Below are positions 1 to 10,314 of a stretch of 64,000 nt of DNA, one piece after another (the first letter of the stretch is position 1; each line of letters opens with the position of its first letter). The stretch lies in the NCBI GenBank assembly GCA_007449985.2, contig VIIQ02000039.1, forward strand, positions 124,001-188,000. Direction: 5' to 3'. The translations under genes were made by a program, and so were the position numbers. This DNA is from Desmodesmus armatus (taxonomy: Eukaryota > Chlorophyta > Chlorophyceae > Sphaeropleales > Scenedesmaceae). The notes below the pieces were generated by a model. The model was not told the origin of the DNA and did not search any database. It saw only the letters and a list, made by a program, of their open reading frames with translations.

Positions 1-289
1 CTATCAAGGAGCATGCAGCTGCCCGCCTGGCAAAGCTCACTCTTGCCGCTGCCTCCGAGGGAGCTGCAGGAGCAGCAGCAGCAGCAGGAGAAGGAGAAGG
101 AGGAGCGCAGGGGGTTGGGGCTGGTGCTAAAGCAGCAGCAGCAGCTGCTACTGCGCTGCCGTCACCGGCAGCAGCGGCACCGGCAGCAGCAGCGGCAGTA
201 GCGAGGGGCAGGCAGCCGGACCCCTTGGGGATGAGGACTCATCGGAGTCTGATCCGGAGGACTTTACAGGGGTCAGCCGCCAGCAGCAG

Positions 290-323
<34 letters not shown>

Positions 324-564
324 CGTCAAAGGCAGCAGCAGCGGTGCCGCCGGGAGCTGGGGGAGGGGCAGCAGCAGCGGTGCCGGGAGCTGGGGGAGGG
401 GCAGCAGCAGGCAGTGCACAGGCTGCTGCACTTACACCTGCGCCAGCACGTCCTGCAGCAGCAGCAGCAGCGGCTGTTGATGATTCAGATGATGAAGAGG
501 AGCTTGTGCAGGTGTCCCGCAAGGTGCCCCGGACTGCTGCTGCTGTTGCTCCTGCAGACAGTCC

Positions 565-598
<34 letters not shown>

Positions 599-3500
599 GC
601 TTCGGATGGTGCAGGTGCAGCTGCTGCTAGCGACACAGCCCCCAGTGAGCCAGACGCAGCAGCCGCCAGCAAGCCTGCCGTCGCTGCTGCTGGAACTGCT
701 GCTGCAGCACCTGCTGCTGCTGCTGTTGCTGACTCTGACGACGACAGCGACGGCTTGCCGGTCGTCGGCGGCCGCCGCCGGCGGCTGCTGGCGGCGGCTG
801 CACCAGCAGCAGATGGCGACGAATCTGACATGTCGGAACTAGATGAGGCAGACCTTGAGGCAGCAGCAGCAGCAGCGGATGATGATGACGAAGATGGGGA
901 TGGGATGGAGGTTGATGCAGCAGCGGTGCAGCAGCAGCAGCAGCCGAAGCCGCTGCGGCGGGGGCGGCTGGCAGCGACGGCTGCTGTTGCGGCGGCTACG
1001 GATGCGGCGGCTGGTGACGGGACTGCGCAGGCGCTTGCTGGGCTACAGGTGAGATACAATGAAGGTTGATCAAGTGTGATTTGCTGGCGTTCGCATGTGA
1101 CATGTCGTCATGCAAGTGTGTTGACATACTCTAATTTCAGACAAAGACTGCCATGTGTGCCAGTTTCTCACTCTTTTTTGCGACCTCACCTTGCTTTGCT
1201 GCAGGCGGATGCTGCAGGGGGTTATGAGGATGTTGAGGAGGTGGTGGACCCTGAGAGGGAGGTGCTGGCCTCCTGTGTTACCCTCCTCTCTCCCTCTCTC
1301 GCTCCCTTTCAATCTTTCACTCGCTTGACTTCATTCTCCTGCAGGCGGATGCTGCAGGGGGTCATGACAATGTTGAGCACTTGAGGATGTTGACTTTCTC
1401 AGTCTTTACTGCTACTGACAGTAACAGTAAAGACTGAGAAAGTCAACATCCTCAAGTGCTCAACATCTGTACATGGTTCAGGCTGAGCCTGAACACCCCG
1501 TAGGGAGCCAACGAGGCTCATGGGGCTTCAGCATTATAGAACGCATCTGAATAGACATCGTAGTACTCATCTGAGAATGCACTGACAAACATACCGGAAA
1601 CGTCTGGGGCCAACCCATCCCCAGCAACACCCATGAGGGTATCAGCTTCCTCAGCTGACAGCCCGCCAGCAAACAAAACCTCCAACGGAGGGTTGGACCA
1701 CCGACGCTGGCCACACTCACGCAGAAAGGCACCAACACGATGGGCAGGCTGGTGCGTGAAGGACCTTTACACTCTCTCTCACACACCCTTTTTCTGGCCT
1801 CACTGTATGTTCTTGCAGGCGGATGCTGCAGGGGGGTATGAGGATGTTGAGGAGGAGGAGGATCCTGAGAGGGAGGTGCTGGCCTTTGAGATCAAGGCGG
1901 CAGACGTGAGTGCAAGATAGTACATACTTTTCGGTCCTCCAATTGCTTGGATTCAAGGTTTCCTCTGTCATCAGCGCCTGTACTGCTGTACCATACTGTG
2001 CTGCAATCGTACTGTACAGCTCATGTGGTACTGTGAATGTACGGTTGCGTGCTGTGGGCTGCCCCGAAGAACCAGCCAGCAAGCAGAGTGATGAATGGAA
2101 AGGTGCAAGCAAAACACCAAGTAACTTCAGTCCTATCCTTTTTGCTCTGCTCCGCACCCCTATTTGCGACTTCAACACACCAGCACCTGCTTGGGCTTTC
2201 CATGGGTGCAGGTTGAGAAGGTGAAGAAGGAGTGCCTGCCTGGCGCCAGTGGCCTGGACTGCCCCCTGCTGGAGGAATACGACTTTGCACACGATACGGT
2301 GAGCATACTACTGTGTGCGCTGCAGCAATTGCACTGTAACTGTTACTGTAACATCGTTCAGGCCATACCCCTTTGGGGGAAGGGGCAATCACATCCGCTG
2401 GACATGGCATGCTGAGTAGTGGGCGGTAGCGAGACCTTCGCGTCGTTGGCAGTTTTTCTGCACCTTGAAATGCGCCCAACGTCACCCGACGCCTCAGATC
2501 AGCTGCTGTGACAAAGCTGGTGCCGAATGCAATGCTGATGCCTCATGAGCCTCATTGGCTCTTTACGGGGTGTTCAGGCTCAGCCTGAACCATGTGACAG
2601 TAACAGTAACAGTGATGGTTGAACCTGCCTCGCAGGCCAACAAGGGTTTGGACATCCACCTCAAGCGAGGCGTCGAGCTGCGGCCTTACCAGGAGAAGAG
2701 CCTCAGCAAGATGTTTGGCAACGGACGTGCACGCTCTGGTAGGGAGGGCCGTGTGCTCGCTTCAAACACACTTGCCGCACTTTGCTGTACTGTGCTGTGC
2801 TGTACTGTGCAGTGCTGTGCTGTGTTGGCGTCATGCCTGCTCAATGTCGTGCAGCTTCCATAACGTCACCCTCACAAGTGATGTTTGTCTTGTCTTGCCT
2901 GTCTTGCCTGTCTTGCCTCTCATCAAAATTTTGGTCTCTGCTGTGTACAGCCTCACAAGTGCTGTGTTGTATTGTACTTCAAGAGTGTTGGAGGATCACA
3001 TGTACAGCTGCCCGTGCATCCCGGTGGCTGCAGGTATCATCGTACTGCCGTGTGGTGCCGGCAAGTCGCTGGTGGGTGTGGCTGCTGCAGCGCGTGTGAA
3101 GAAGCCCACACTGGTGCTGTGCACCAGCAGCGTGAGTGTGGATCAGTGGGCACACCAGTTCACGCTGTGGACCAACCTGGACCCAGACGAGGTCGTCAAG
3201 TGAGTACAGTACAGCACAGTGCAGTACAACCTGTACTGCACTGCATATCGTATTGAATACAATACAGTGCAGTACAGCCTGCTGTATGGTGAACTGCTGG
3301 CAGTACTGTACAGGACGGCACTGCTGCGGTGATGTCCATTGAAGATCTCAGTGACAAGTAGATCTCAGTGACTGATATCTAGATGTGCTGGCACTGTCTG
3401 TACTGCAGGTTTGTGGCTGGCAGCGGCCAGGACGGTGGTTCAGACACCAACAAGCGGCGTCTGCAGGAGCCGTGCGTGTGTGTGACGACCTTCAACATGA

Positions 3501-6500
3501 TTGCACACAAGGGCAAGCGCAGCGCCTACGGTGAAGAGGTGTGTGCATGCGCCCCTGAGCTCTGGCACCTGGCTGTGTCTTGAATGTTGCTGTGTCCCGT
3601 GTTGTTTACTGACAACGGTTTTGCAGGTGGCGTTGAGTCTACTTGGGAGCCTTGTTGGGCTTCTGGAACCTGCAAGACAACACACGAACCTCACAGCTAC
3701 CCTGTGGTCCAACCACTTGAAAACACCTCGGTCACCAACACCATCCCACTGACTACACATGTGGCAGATGATGCGGCTGCTGTCCAGCCGTGAGTGGGGC
3801 CTGCTAGTGCTTGATGAGGTGCACGTGGTGCCGGCCAACACTACCTCACTGATCGCCCTTGTGCTGTTGGTATCACTGCTGCCCTGTCCTGCAGATGATG
3901 CGGTTGCTGTCCAGCCGTGAGTGGGGCTTGCTGGTGCTTGATGAGGTGCACGAGGTGTTGGCCAACACTATCTCAATGACCGGAGTTGTGCTGTTGGTGT
4001 TGCTGCTGTTCTGTCCTGTCCTGCAGATGATGCGGCTGCTGTCCAGCCGTGAGTGGGGCCTGCTAGTGCTTGACGAGGTGCACGTGGTGCCAGCTAGGAT
4101 GTTCAGACAGGTCATCGCCATTGTGAAGGCACACTGCAAGCTGGGATTGACGGCTACACTGGTGCGTGAGGACGAGCTTATCGGGGACCTCAACTTCCTG
4201 ATTGGTGAGTGGTATTGGGTTTTTGGGAATGTGTGAGGGTTCATAGAAGGTTAAGTGTCAGGATTAGAGTTTCTGGGTTGGTGGAGCCCCTACGAACAGT
4301 TCAAGGTTCTCGGGTGTCGGTGGGGGGGGGGAGGCAGGGTTCAGGGTTTAAAATATAATCATTATGTGACGCGTTGGCGTGGTGTGTTCAGACAAGGCTG
4401 GTCACAGTCATGATGGGATTGACAGCCACCCTGGTGCGTGAGGACAACACTCATAGGAGACCTCAACATCTTGATCGGTGAGTGTCTGGTGTAGGTTTGG
4501 GCATTGTTGGTGGGGTTCTTGACAGGGATCAGAACCCTGTCAACGGGGCACATGCAGTGCCGCAACAAACAAGGAGCCCTGGCGTCATGGGGTTGTTTGA
4601 AGCCTGATGAGTCATCCAACCGCCTGATGAGTCACTCAACTGCCTGATGAGTCACTCAACCAAGGAGCCCTGGCACCAGGGGGCTGTTTGACGCCTGATG
4701 AGTCCCTCAACCGCCGCTTTGTTCAGCAGCTCCTCCCATGCGGGGTGCATGACTTTTGAGTGTGACACCGTCACGGTGGGACCGGCATTAGTGTGAGAAA
4801 GTGTGACTGCGGCTCAAACTGCTGCTATCACACAGGCCCAAAGATGTATGAGGCCAACCCCTGAGTGAAACATCAGTTCAAACGTGTCAGACTCGAAAGT
4901 GTGAGTCAACACCTGAAGTGTGACTGCAACTGCTGCCATCACACAGGCCCGAAGATGTATGAGGCCAACTGGCTGGACCTGACCCGCTCTGGCCACATTG
5001 CCAACGTTCAGTGTGTGGAGGTGTGGTGCCCCATGACCAAGGAGTTCTTCGCTGAGTACCTGGACAGGGAGGCAAAGAACGACGGCATCAAGTGAGTGGT
5101 TTCAGAACAGGGCAGGGGCAGAGCCCCTTTAGCTCAGTCGGTTTGTGAATGCTGGTCATGCAAAGCAAGTTTCTTTGTCAGCACCTGAATACTTGCACGT
5201 TTCAAGCGGGTAGTGTGCACAGTTGGCCGTCATTTTGTTGATGCTACCTGGGTGCCGTCTGCAATGAGCTGGCAGAAGTCAACTCCGCGCAGTCAGCAGG
5301 TTTTGATATGGCACATGGGCACCTCATGAGCACTTGGCTTGCTGGCTGGTGCTGAGATTGGGACATGTTTCTGCACCATACCGTACTTTGTTGCATGTGT
5401 TGGTATCTATGCTGTTGCAGGCAGCTGCTGTATGTGATGAACCCCAATAAGTTCATGGTGTGTCAATACCTCATCAACTGGCACGAGCAAGTCAGGGGGG
5501 ACAAGGTGAGCAGCAGGCTGTGCGACGCATGTCCTGCAGAGCATTCACATACAGGATTCATTGGTATGTCGTCAAGAGTGCACAGGCACCCTGCACTGCA
5601 GCGCAGAAGACTAGAGACCTGTGTGCGCATGAAGATGTTTTCTGGCATGGCCTGCTGGCTGGCTGGCTTGGTTGTCAGCTGGGCGTCAGCTTGCTTGTTC
5701 TGTGTGTGCAGGCAGCTCTCAGGTCCTTTTGCAAAGGTCTCGGCATCGTGCCCAACTTTTGATAAGGGGTTTCAGTAACAGGTTGTGAAGCCGCTTGCAG
5801 GGCCATGCCTGCTGCACTGCAGTCAACGATAGCGAGCAATTCATAACACCCCAGAAAATGACTCTCAAACTGACCCGCAAGGGACTGCTTGTCTGTGTGA
5901 ACACACTTGTGACTGTATGTCCACTGACCCAAGGCGATTGCCTCCAATGACAACGTGTGGGCGCTGGAGACCTGCGCGCGGGCCCTTGGTGCGCCCCAGA
6001 ACATGACGGACTGCTTGCTGTTCAAATTGTCTCTGCGTAACACTTGTGCCCGTGTGATCATCCACCCCAGGTGATTGTGTTCAGTGACAACGTGTGGGCG
6101 CTGGAGGCCTACGCGCGGGCCTTGAACAAGCCTTTCATCTACGGCAAGACCTCACACGGGGAGCGCACCCAGGTCCTGGGAGCCTTCAAGCGCGGCAAGG
6201 AGATCAACACAGTCTTCCTGTCCAAGGTGTGCTGCGCTGCGCTGTGCTGTGCTGTGCTACATGCGCTGGGATGAGATGAGTCCTGTGCTGTGCTGTGCTG
6301 GGGTGGGGTGGGGTGGGCTGAAGGCCTAGGGTGATGCGTAGCGTTGTAAGTGTGGTGTTGACTCATGTCTTCCAGACCAATTTGTGTCGTTTGGGCGGTT
6401 CGAAGACGCGATGAAACCAGTATTAAACACTCCCGCCACCCTGCTGTGTGCTGGCAACTGGAGGTCCATGACAACAGCCTGAAAATGGCTGCTGCACCAC

Positions 6501-8953
6501 CGTGCATTGCTTGACTGACTTTTGTAGAAATAGAAACACTCCCTACACCCACCCTACTGTATTCTGGCATTTGCAGGTCGGCGACAACAGTCTGGACGTA
6601 TCTACTGCACCACAGTGCGGTTGCGTGTTAGGCTTTAGTAGCAATACAAAACCCAACAACATATCTCTTGTTCACCCCGCTGGCATCTGCAGGTCGGTGA
6701 CAACAGCCTGGACATTCCAGAGGCCAACGTGCTGATACAGATCAGCAGCCATGCAGGCAGCAGGAGGCAGGAAGCACAGCGGCTGGGACGCATCCTGCGT
6801 GCCAAGAAGGGGAAGCCAGGCAGTGCGCAGGTGTGTAGGACTGCGGCCCCCGCAGCAGCAGCATTGTGTGTTTCTTGCACTGTGTTCAGCTGATGAGCCT
6901 GAGCACATAGCAGCTGTGTTGCAGCTGCAGGGAACATGGACGCGAGAAACAGGCACACAGTTGCAGCTCAGCTTGCGCTGGCCTCAAGTATAACCAACTG
7001 ATGGTTGCAGGCGGTATGCAGCCCAAGCACTCATACGAGGAAGCAGCAGAAACATGCACAGAGAGCTTGTATGAAGCATACGTGTAAGGGCCCCTGACCA
7101 TGCTCGCGAGTGAAGTTGAGCGGCTGCCGCTTTCAAGCTCATCTTTCCAAACCTTGCCACGCTGCTGCTGTGTTGCTCCAGCAGGAGGATTTCAGTGCCT
7201 TCTTCTACACGCTTGTGCGCGTTCAACATGGTCACGTTTCAAACCTTGCCACGCTGCTGTTGCTGTGGTTTGGGAGGGGGGGGGGTACCAGTGGGGCCGG
7301 ACTCCCACCGGCTGGCCACACAGCGCGCAATCAGGCAAACCCAAGTGCCGGGGGCCCGAGGCAAACCCTCACCAGTGAGATACGCCTTACACCCCTATCT
7401 GCTGCTGTGTTGCTTCATGAATTCAGGAGGAGGAGTTCAGTGCCTTCTTCTACACGCTTGTCAGCCGTGACACTCAGGAGATGTACTACAGCGCCAAGCG
7501 GCAGCAGTTCCTGGTGGACCAGGGTTACGCCTTCAAGGTGCTGCCAAACCTGCACCAGCAGGCACAGGTGCGGGCAGACTGGGCCTGTTGCGGGCATGGG
7601 ATCTGTTACAGAATATTGGATTGATGAATAGTCTGCGGACATGAAGTGCACCTGCAAGGTGCTGCCAAACCTGCACCAGCAGGCACAGGTGGGTGCAGAC
7701 TGGGTGGAGTGGGGGCAGACTGGGGCTGTTGAAGACCTGGATGACAGATGTATGGCTGTCGTCAGTGCTGTGGATACATGGATTGACGAGGAGTTTGTCA
7801 AACATGACAGTGCGCCGTCAAGGTGCTGCCAAATCTGCACCATCAGGCGTAGGTGGGTGCAGATTGGGTGGAGGCACACTGGAGCTGTTGCGGGCTTGGG
7901 GTGACCCAAGCAGGGCTGTGGGTGTGTAGCGTATCCAGTCTCACCGTGCTCTACCTGCACCAGCAAGCACAGATGGGCCCAGGCAGTTCCTGGTGACCCA
8001 AGGCCAAGGCACCTTCAAGGCGCTGCCGAACTTGCACCAGCAGGCACGGGTGCGAGCAGACTGGGTGGGGGCACGTGAATTGCCTCAAGGCGGGCGCTGT
8101 GCGGTGGTGCGTGAGTGCTGCGTAGTGTTGTCACAAGGCTGTGCTGCTTGTGCTGGTGTTTGCCGTACAGGCTGAGCACTTCATCCAGTGCCGCACGCAG
8201 CCGGAGCAGCTGCAGCTGTTGAGCAAGGTGATCAACAGCAAGGAGACGCTGGAGGCACTGGAGAGGGAGTGCGGCAAGGACGAGGCAGGTGGGTGCACCA
8301 AAAATATGAGATATAGACAATGAAATGAAGTTAAATAAAAATAGAGGCACTGGGGAGGGAGTGCGGCAAGGATGAGGCAGGTGGGTGGTTCCGGCGCCAT
8401 GCGTGCAGTGCAGGACAGCAGTGCAGCTTGCAATTGAGGGTGGGTGTGGGCAGGTGGCAGGATGCTTATGCGACCCTGTCAAGAGTGTGGTGCAGTTTAT
8501 CGCACAGAGCTTGCACGGCCGCACTGGCAAGTACTAGTTGCATGTATCTGCCACTGCCATCTGAGGGAGTTTACAAGCCGTTTCAGCTGAATCTGAAGCT
8601 GGTAAAGTACATCCATGGGTTGGTCCATGGGTTGGAGGGGCGGTCAGGCTGTGCAGCTTGTGCGCAGGATGCAGTGCTGTAGCTTGCAGCAACAAGTCAA
8701 GCAGGTGTCGTTGTACTGACCCTCTGCAGGCGACAAGTACGATCTGGTGGCGAAGCAGGGCACCTGGGGCCGTGGCAAGGGCCGAAAGGTTGCAGGACGC
8801 AGCATGGCCCATGCATCGGGTGGCAGCGAGTACGTGTACAACGAGTGGCAGCGGGGCTCGGGGAAGCCGTTGCTCAGCGGTCCGCAGGGTGCTGTCGCAA
8901 AACAGGAGCGGGCAGACAAGACGAAGAAGATGCGGCAGAAGCTGGTGTCGTAG
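1..8953 (+). CDS. XPB: XPB/ERCC3-type DNA helicase of TFIIH (5' partial)
   Basis: XPB is the 3'-5' DNA translocase of TFIIH, used in promoter opening and nucleotide excision repair in the nucleus. Exons I support: about 131-1048, 1819-1905, 2212-2298, 2636-2738, 3034-3199, 3409-3538, 4027-4204, 4947-5091, 5421-5505, 6071-6226, 6693-6830, 7427-7567, 8171-8288, 8730-8953. All junctions keep phase. Visible motifs, in order: [20 protein letters not shown], Walker A PCGAGKS, DEVH box, [11 protein letters not shown] (RED motif), NPNKF, and QRLGRILR (motif VI). The N-terminal damage-recognition domain is not in the window, so the gene starts upstream. The part seen first is an Ala/Gln-rich acidic stretch of roughly 300 residues, far longer than the acidic loop at this place in human XPB. 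Frame in 1-200 is uncertain. Introns are full of echoes of exon edges. Identity is near certain; the 5' exons are not. Confidence 0.95.
1205..1386 (+). repeat. Two echoes of the XPB exon 1819-1905
   Basis: Copy 1 (1205-1270) and copy 2 (1345 to about 1386) each follow a pyrimidine tract and CAG and begin with the same bases as the exon at 1819. They encode [16 protein letters not shown] sequence. Copy 1 stays in frame for 22 codons. Copy 2 diverges after about 10 codons and its 3' part is the left arm of a 42-bp hairpin. Both carry an apparently usable acceptor but no good donor. Confidence 0.85.
1370..1466 (+). repeat. Perfect 42-bp inverted repeat (hairpin) in an XPB intron
   Basis: Positions 1370-1411 and 1425-1466 are exact reverse complements over 42 bp, separated by a 13-base loop (1412-1424). 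The left arm begins inside the second echo of the downstream exon. A transcript would fold into a long perfect duplex. Confidence 0.95.
1471..2595. repeat. 65-bp inverted repeat pair flanking two XPB exons
   Basis: The arm at 1471-1535 matches the reverse complement of 2531-2595 at 60 of 65 positions. Each arm has an internal near-palindrome (GTTCAGGCTGAGCCTGAAC). The pair lies in the introns on either side of the exons at 1819-1905 and 2212-2298. They may be two inverted copies of a small MITE-like element or the ends of one insertion; no target-site duplication is obvious. Confidence 0.85.
3769..4026 (+). repeat. Two in-frame tandem echoes of the XPB DEVH exon
   Basis: The 5' end of the exon at 4027 ([19 protein letters not shown]) occurs three times, starting at 3769, 3895 and 4027. 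Each copy is preceded by a CAG acceptor. The units are 126 and 132 bp, both multiples of three. The first two copies keep about 69 exon bases and then run into intron-like sequence that is itself repeated. The third copy alone continues into MFRQVIAIV and a donor, so it is the functional exon. Confidence 0.9.
4389..4481 (+). repeat. Downstream echo of the 3' end of the XPB RED-motif exon
   Basis: This copy resembles the last part of the exon ending at 4204 ([11 protein letters not shown] region) and ends in a GTGAGT donor. It has small deletions that break the frame. It lies after the real exon, so here it is the donor side that was duplicated. Confidence 0.75.
4600..4712 (+). repeat. Four-copy repeat of a CCTGATGAGTC-cored 20-mer
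   Basis: The 20-base unit with core CCTGATGAGTC and tail CTCAAC occurs near 4600, 4622, 4642 and 4690 within an XPB intron. The flanking sequence AAGGAGCCCTGGC is also duplicated (about 4570 and 4660). Confidence 0.75.
4836..4858 (+). repeat. Echo of the start of the XPB exon at 4947
   Basis: A CACACAG acceptor followed by the GPKMYEAN coding sequence occurs here, 111 bp before the real exon. The intron sequence upstream of both copies (GTGTGACTGC...) is duplicated with it. Confidence 0.75.
5121..5168 (+). other. tRNA 5'-half-like sequence in an XPB intron
   Basis: TTTAGCTCAGTCGGTT matches a tRNA D-arm and contains a perfect A-box (TAGCTCAGTCGG). It is followed by an anticodon-arm-like GCTGGTCATGCAAAGC. 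No intact T-arm or acceptor-stem partner follows, so this is at most a decayed tRNA or the head of a tRNA-derived SINE. Confidence 0.4.
5948..6600 (+). repeat. Echoes of two XPB exons (5948-5997; 6450-6480; 6577-6600)
   Basis: Positions 5948-5997 copy the [13 protein letters not shown] part of the exon at 6071-6226. About 6450-6480 and 6577-6600 copy the VGDNSLD start of the exon at 6693, the second with its CAG acceptor. All lie upstream of the real exon, so two extra acceptor-side copies precede the motif VI exon. Confidence 0.75.
7182..8383 (+). repeat. Echoes of three C-terminal XPB exon edges
   Basis: About 7182-7215 copies the start of the exon at 7427 ([10 protein letters not shown]). 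Copies of its 3' end ([12 protein letters not shown] plus donor) follow at about 7650-7690, 7817-7850 and 8015-8050. Positions 8345-8383 copy the 3' end of the exon 8171-8288 ([16 protein letters not shown]) with the same GTGGGT donor. Acceptor-side echoes lie upstream and donor-side echoes downstream of the true exon. Confidence 0.8.
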
Positions 8954-10314
8954 GCTGTCGCAGTGCGGCAGCAGGGTTTCGTGTGTACGTTCTGGACGCC
9001 AGATTGGCGCCTGTTGTTTGTGTTTTGTGTGGGTGTGTTGGCTCGTTCGTTTGTTGTCTTGTCGCAGCCATCGTGCGCTGGGGTTGCATCCAACCAGCCG
9101 TTGGAAGCAGCAGGCAGCGGGCAACAGTGCTCACTCCAGTGGGGTGGCTCACACAGCCCAGTCAGGCAGAGGGTGCTGTCGCGACACAGGAGTGGGGAGT
9201 CAAGCCACAAAGCACTAGGTCGCCTGCAGATGTCGGTGCCTTATGCTGTACCATCAGGGTGATTATCATGCAGTGGCTCAGACGCAGCGTCACACTGTTG
9301 ATACTTGTGGTGGCCGGTGGTCTGTGTGCCGCTGTCCATCCGCTCCTCTTGATTCTGGCCCGCGCACTTGCGCGGGCATGTAAGCAGGCTGTTACTGCTG
9401 CAGCAGTCTGTAATGATTTGCAGGCTGTTACTGCTATAGCACATTGTATGTGCTTTGCGCTATTTGCTGGTGTGCTGCAATCACACGCCAGCTTGCATAG
9501 ATTGCTATGTGCGCATATGTCAATTTCCGCCCTTTGTTCAGGCTGATGCAGCAGGGTGCTGTGCGTGTGCTGGCTCTTCTGTTTCTTGATGTGATGCACA
9601 TGTTTGTCCAGAAACACAGTGCATGCAACGCCCACAGACAAGCTGGTGAGTCCAGTCTCAGCCAGCTCAGCTGGAAGCGCATCTGACTCCACACAGCCGG
9701 CCAGTGAGCTGAGATTTGTGCATGTGCATGCGCTGTGCTTCAAGGGTGTTGCTGAAGGTGCTGCAGGGCCCCGGGCACCCAGGGCCCTAGAAGGGTGAAC
9801 TGGAATCACCGTATGCTTGACTGGAAAAAGTACAGGTTGTGGGGGCACAGAGTCCGACTCTGTTGGCACATCACTTACCAGCGAGCCAGGGATTGATTGA
9901 TTATCACCACTGGAAGGTCGTGCCAAACATGCGACACCTGCTGGGGCCGTAGTCCTCATGTCATTTGTGGGCAGCTGAAGCAGACATACAACCAATAATT
10001 GCATTGCACCAGAGATGGGGTCTGCTCAGACCACGTAAGCATCAATTCAGCACTCCTTCTCAGGGCATACTCAACACAGGCCAGACCTTGCTACATACAG
10101 AAACCTGCAGGCAAAGTCACACACTGCATTGCCCACAGTGCAGCCCAGCTTGCCCTCATCGACAATGCCCGGCAATGTTGCGGCTTCTGCAGCCGAGCAC
10201 CCGAGGTCCGACTAAGGAAGTGACGGCCTGTCCATCCGTTCAACCCACCGGCTTATGGGCCCTCAACAACCCAGGGCCATGACTTCTGGCTGAGCCAAAA
10301 CACCACCCCTGATC
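8954..10314. other. Intergenic, convergent 3' ends of XPB and protein A
   Basis: No coding sequence is supported here. The left part is presumably XPB 3' UTR and the right part protein A 3' UTR. Apart from the TGTAA motifs I see nothing distinctive. Confidence 0.6.
9379..9413 (+). terminator. Candidate polyadenylation motifs for XPB
   Basis: Two TGTAA motifs (9379-9383 and 9409-9413), the usual chlorophyte poly(A) signal, lie about 430-460 bases after the XPB stop codon. The surrounding GGCTGTTACTGCT sequence is itself duplicated. Assignment rests on motif and position only. Confidence 0.35.

Noticed and set aside
148..1059. 303-codon open frame on the minus strand opposite the XPB 5' coding region
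   Set aside because: It is the mirror of CAG/GCA-rich coding sequence: poly-Ala, poly-Ser and poly-Cys runs with no homology. The plus-strand frame fits the acidic linker of XPB.
4600..4712. Hammerhead ribozyme cores (CTGATGAGTC in four copies)
   Set aside because: The CTGATGA half is present, but no GAAA half follows at stem II distance and no cleavage-site stem is seen.
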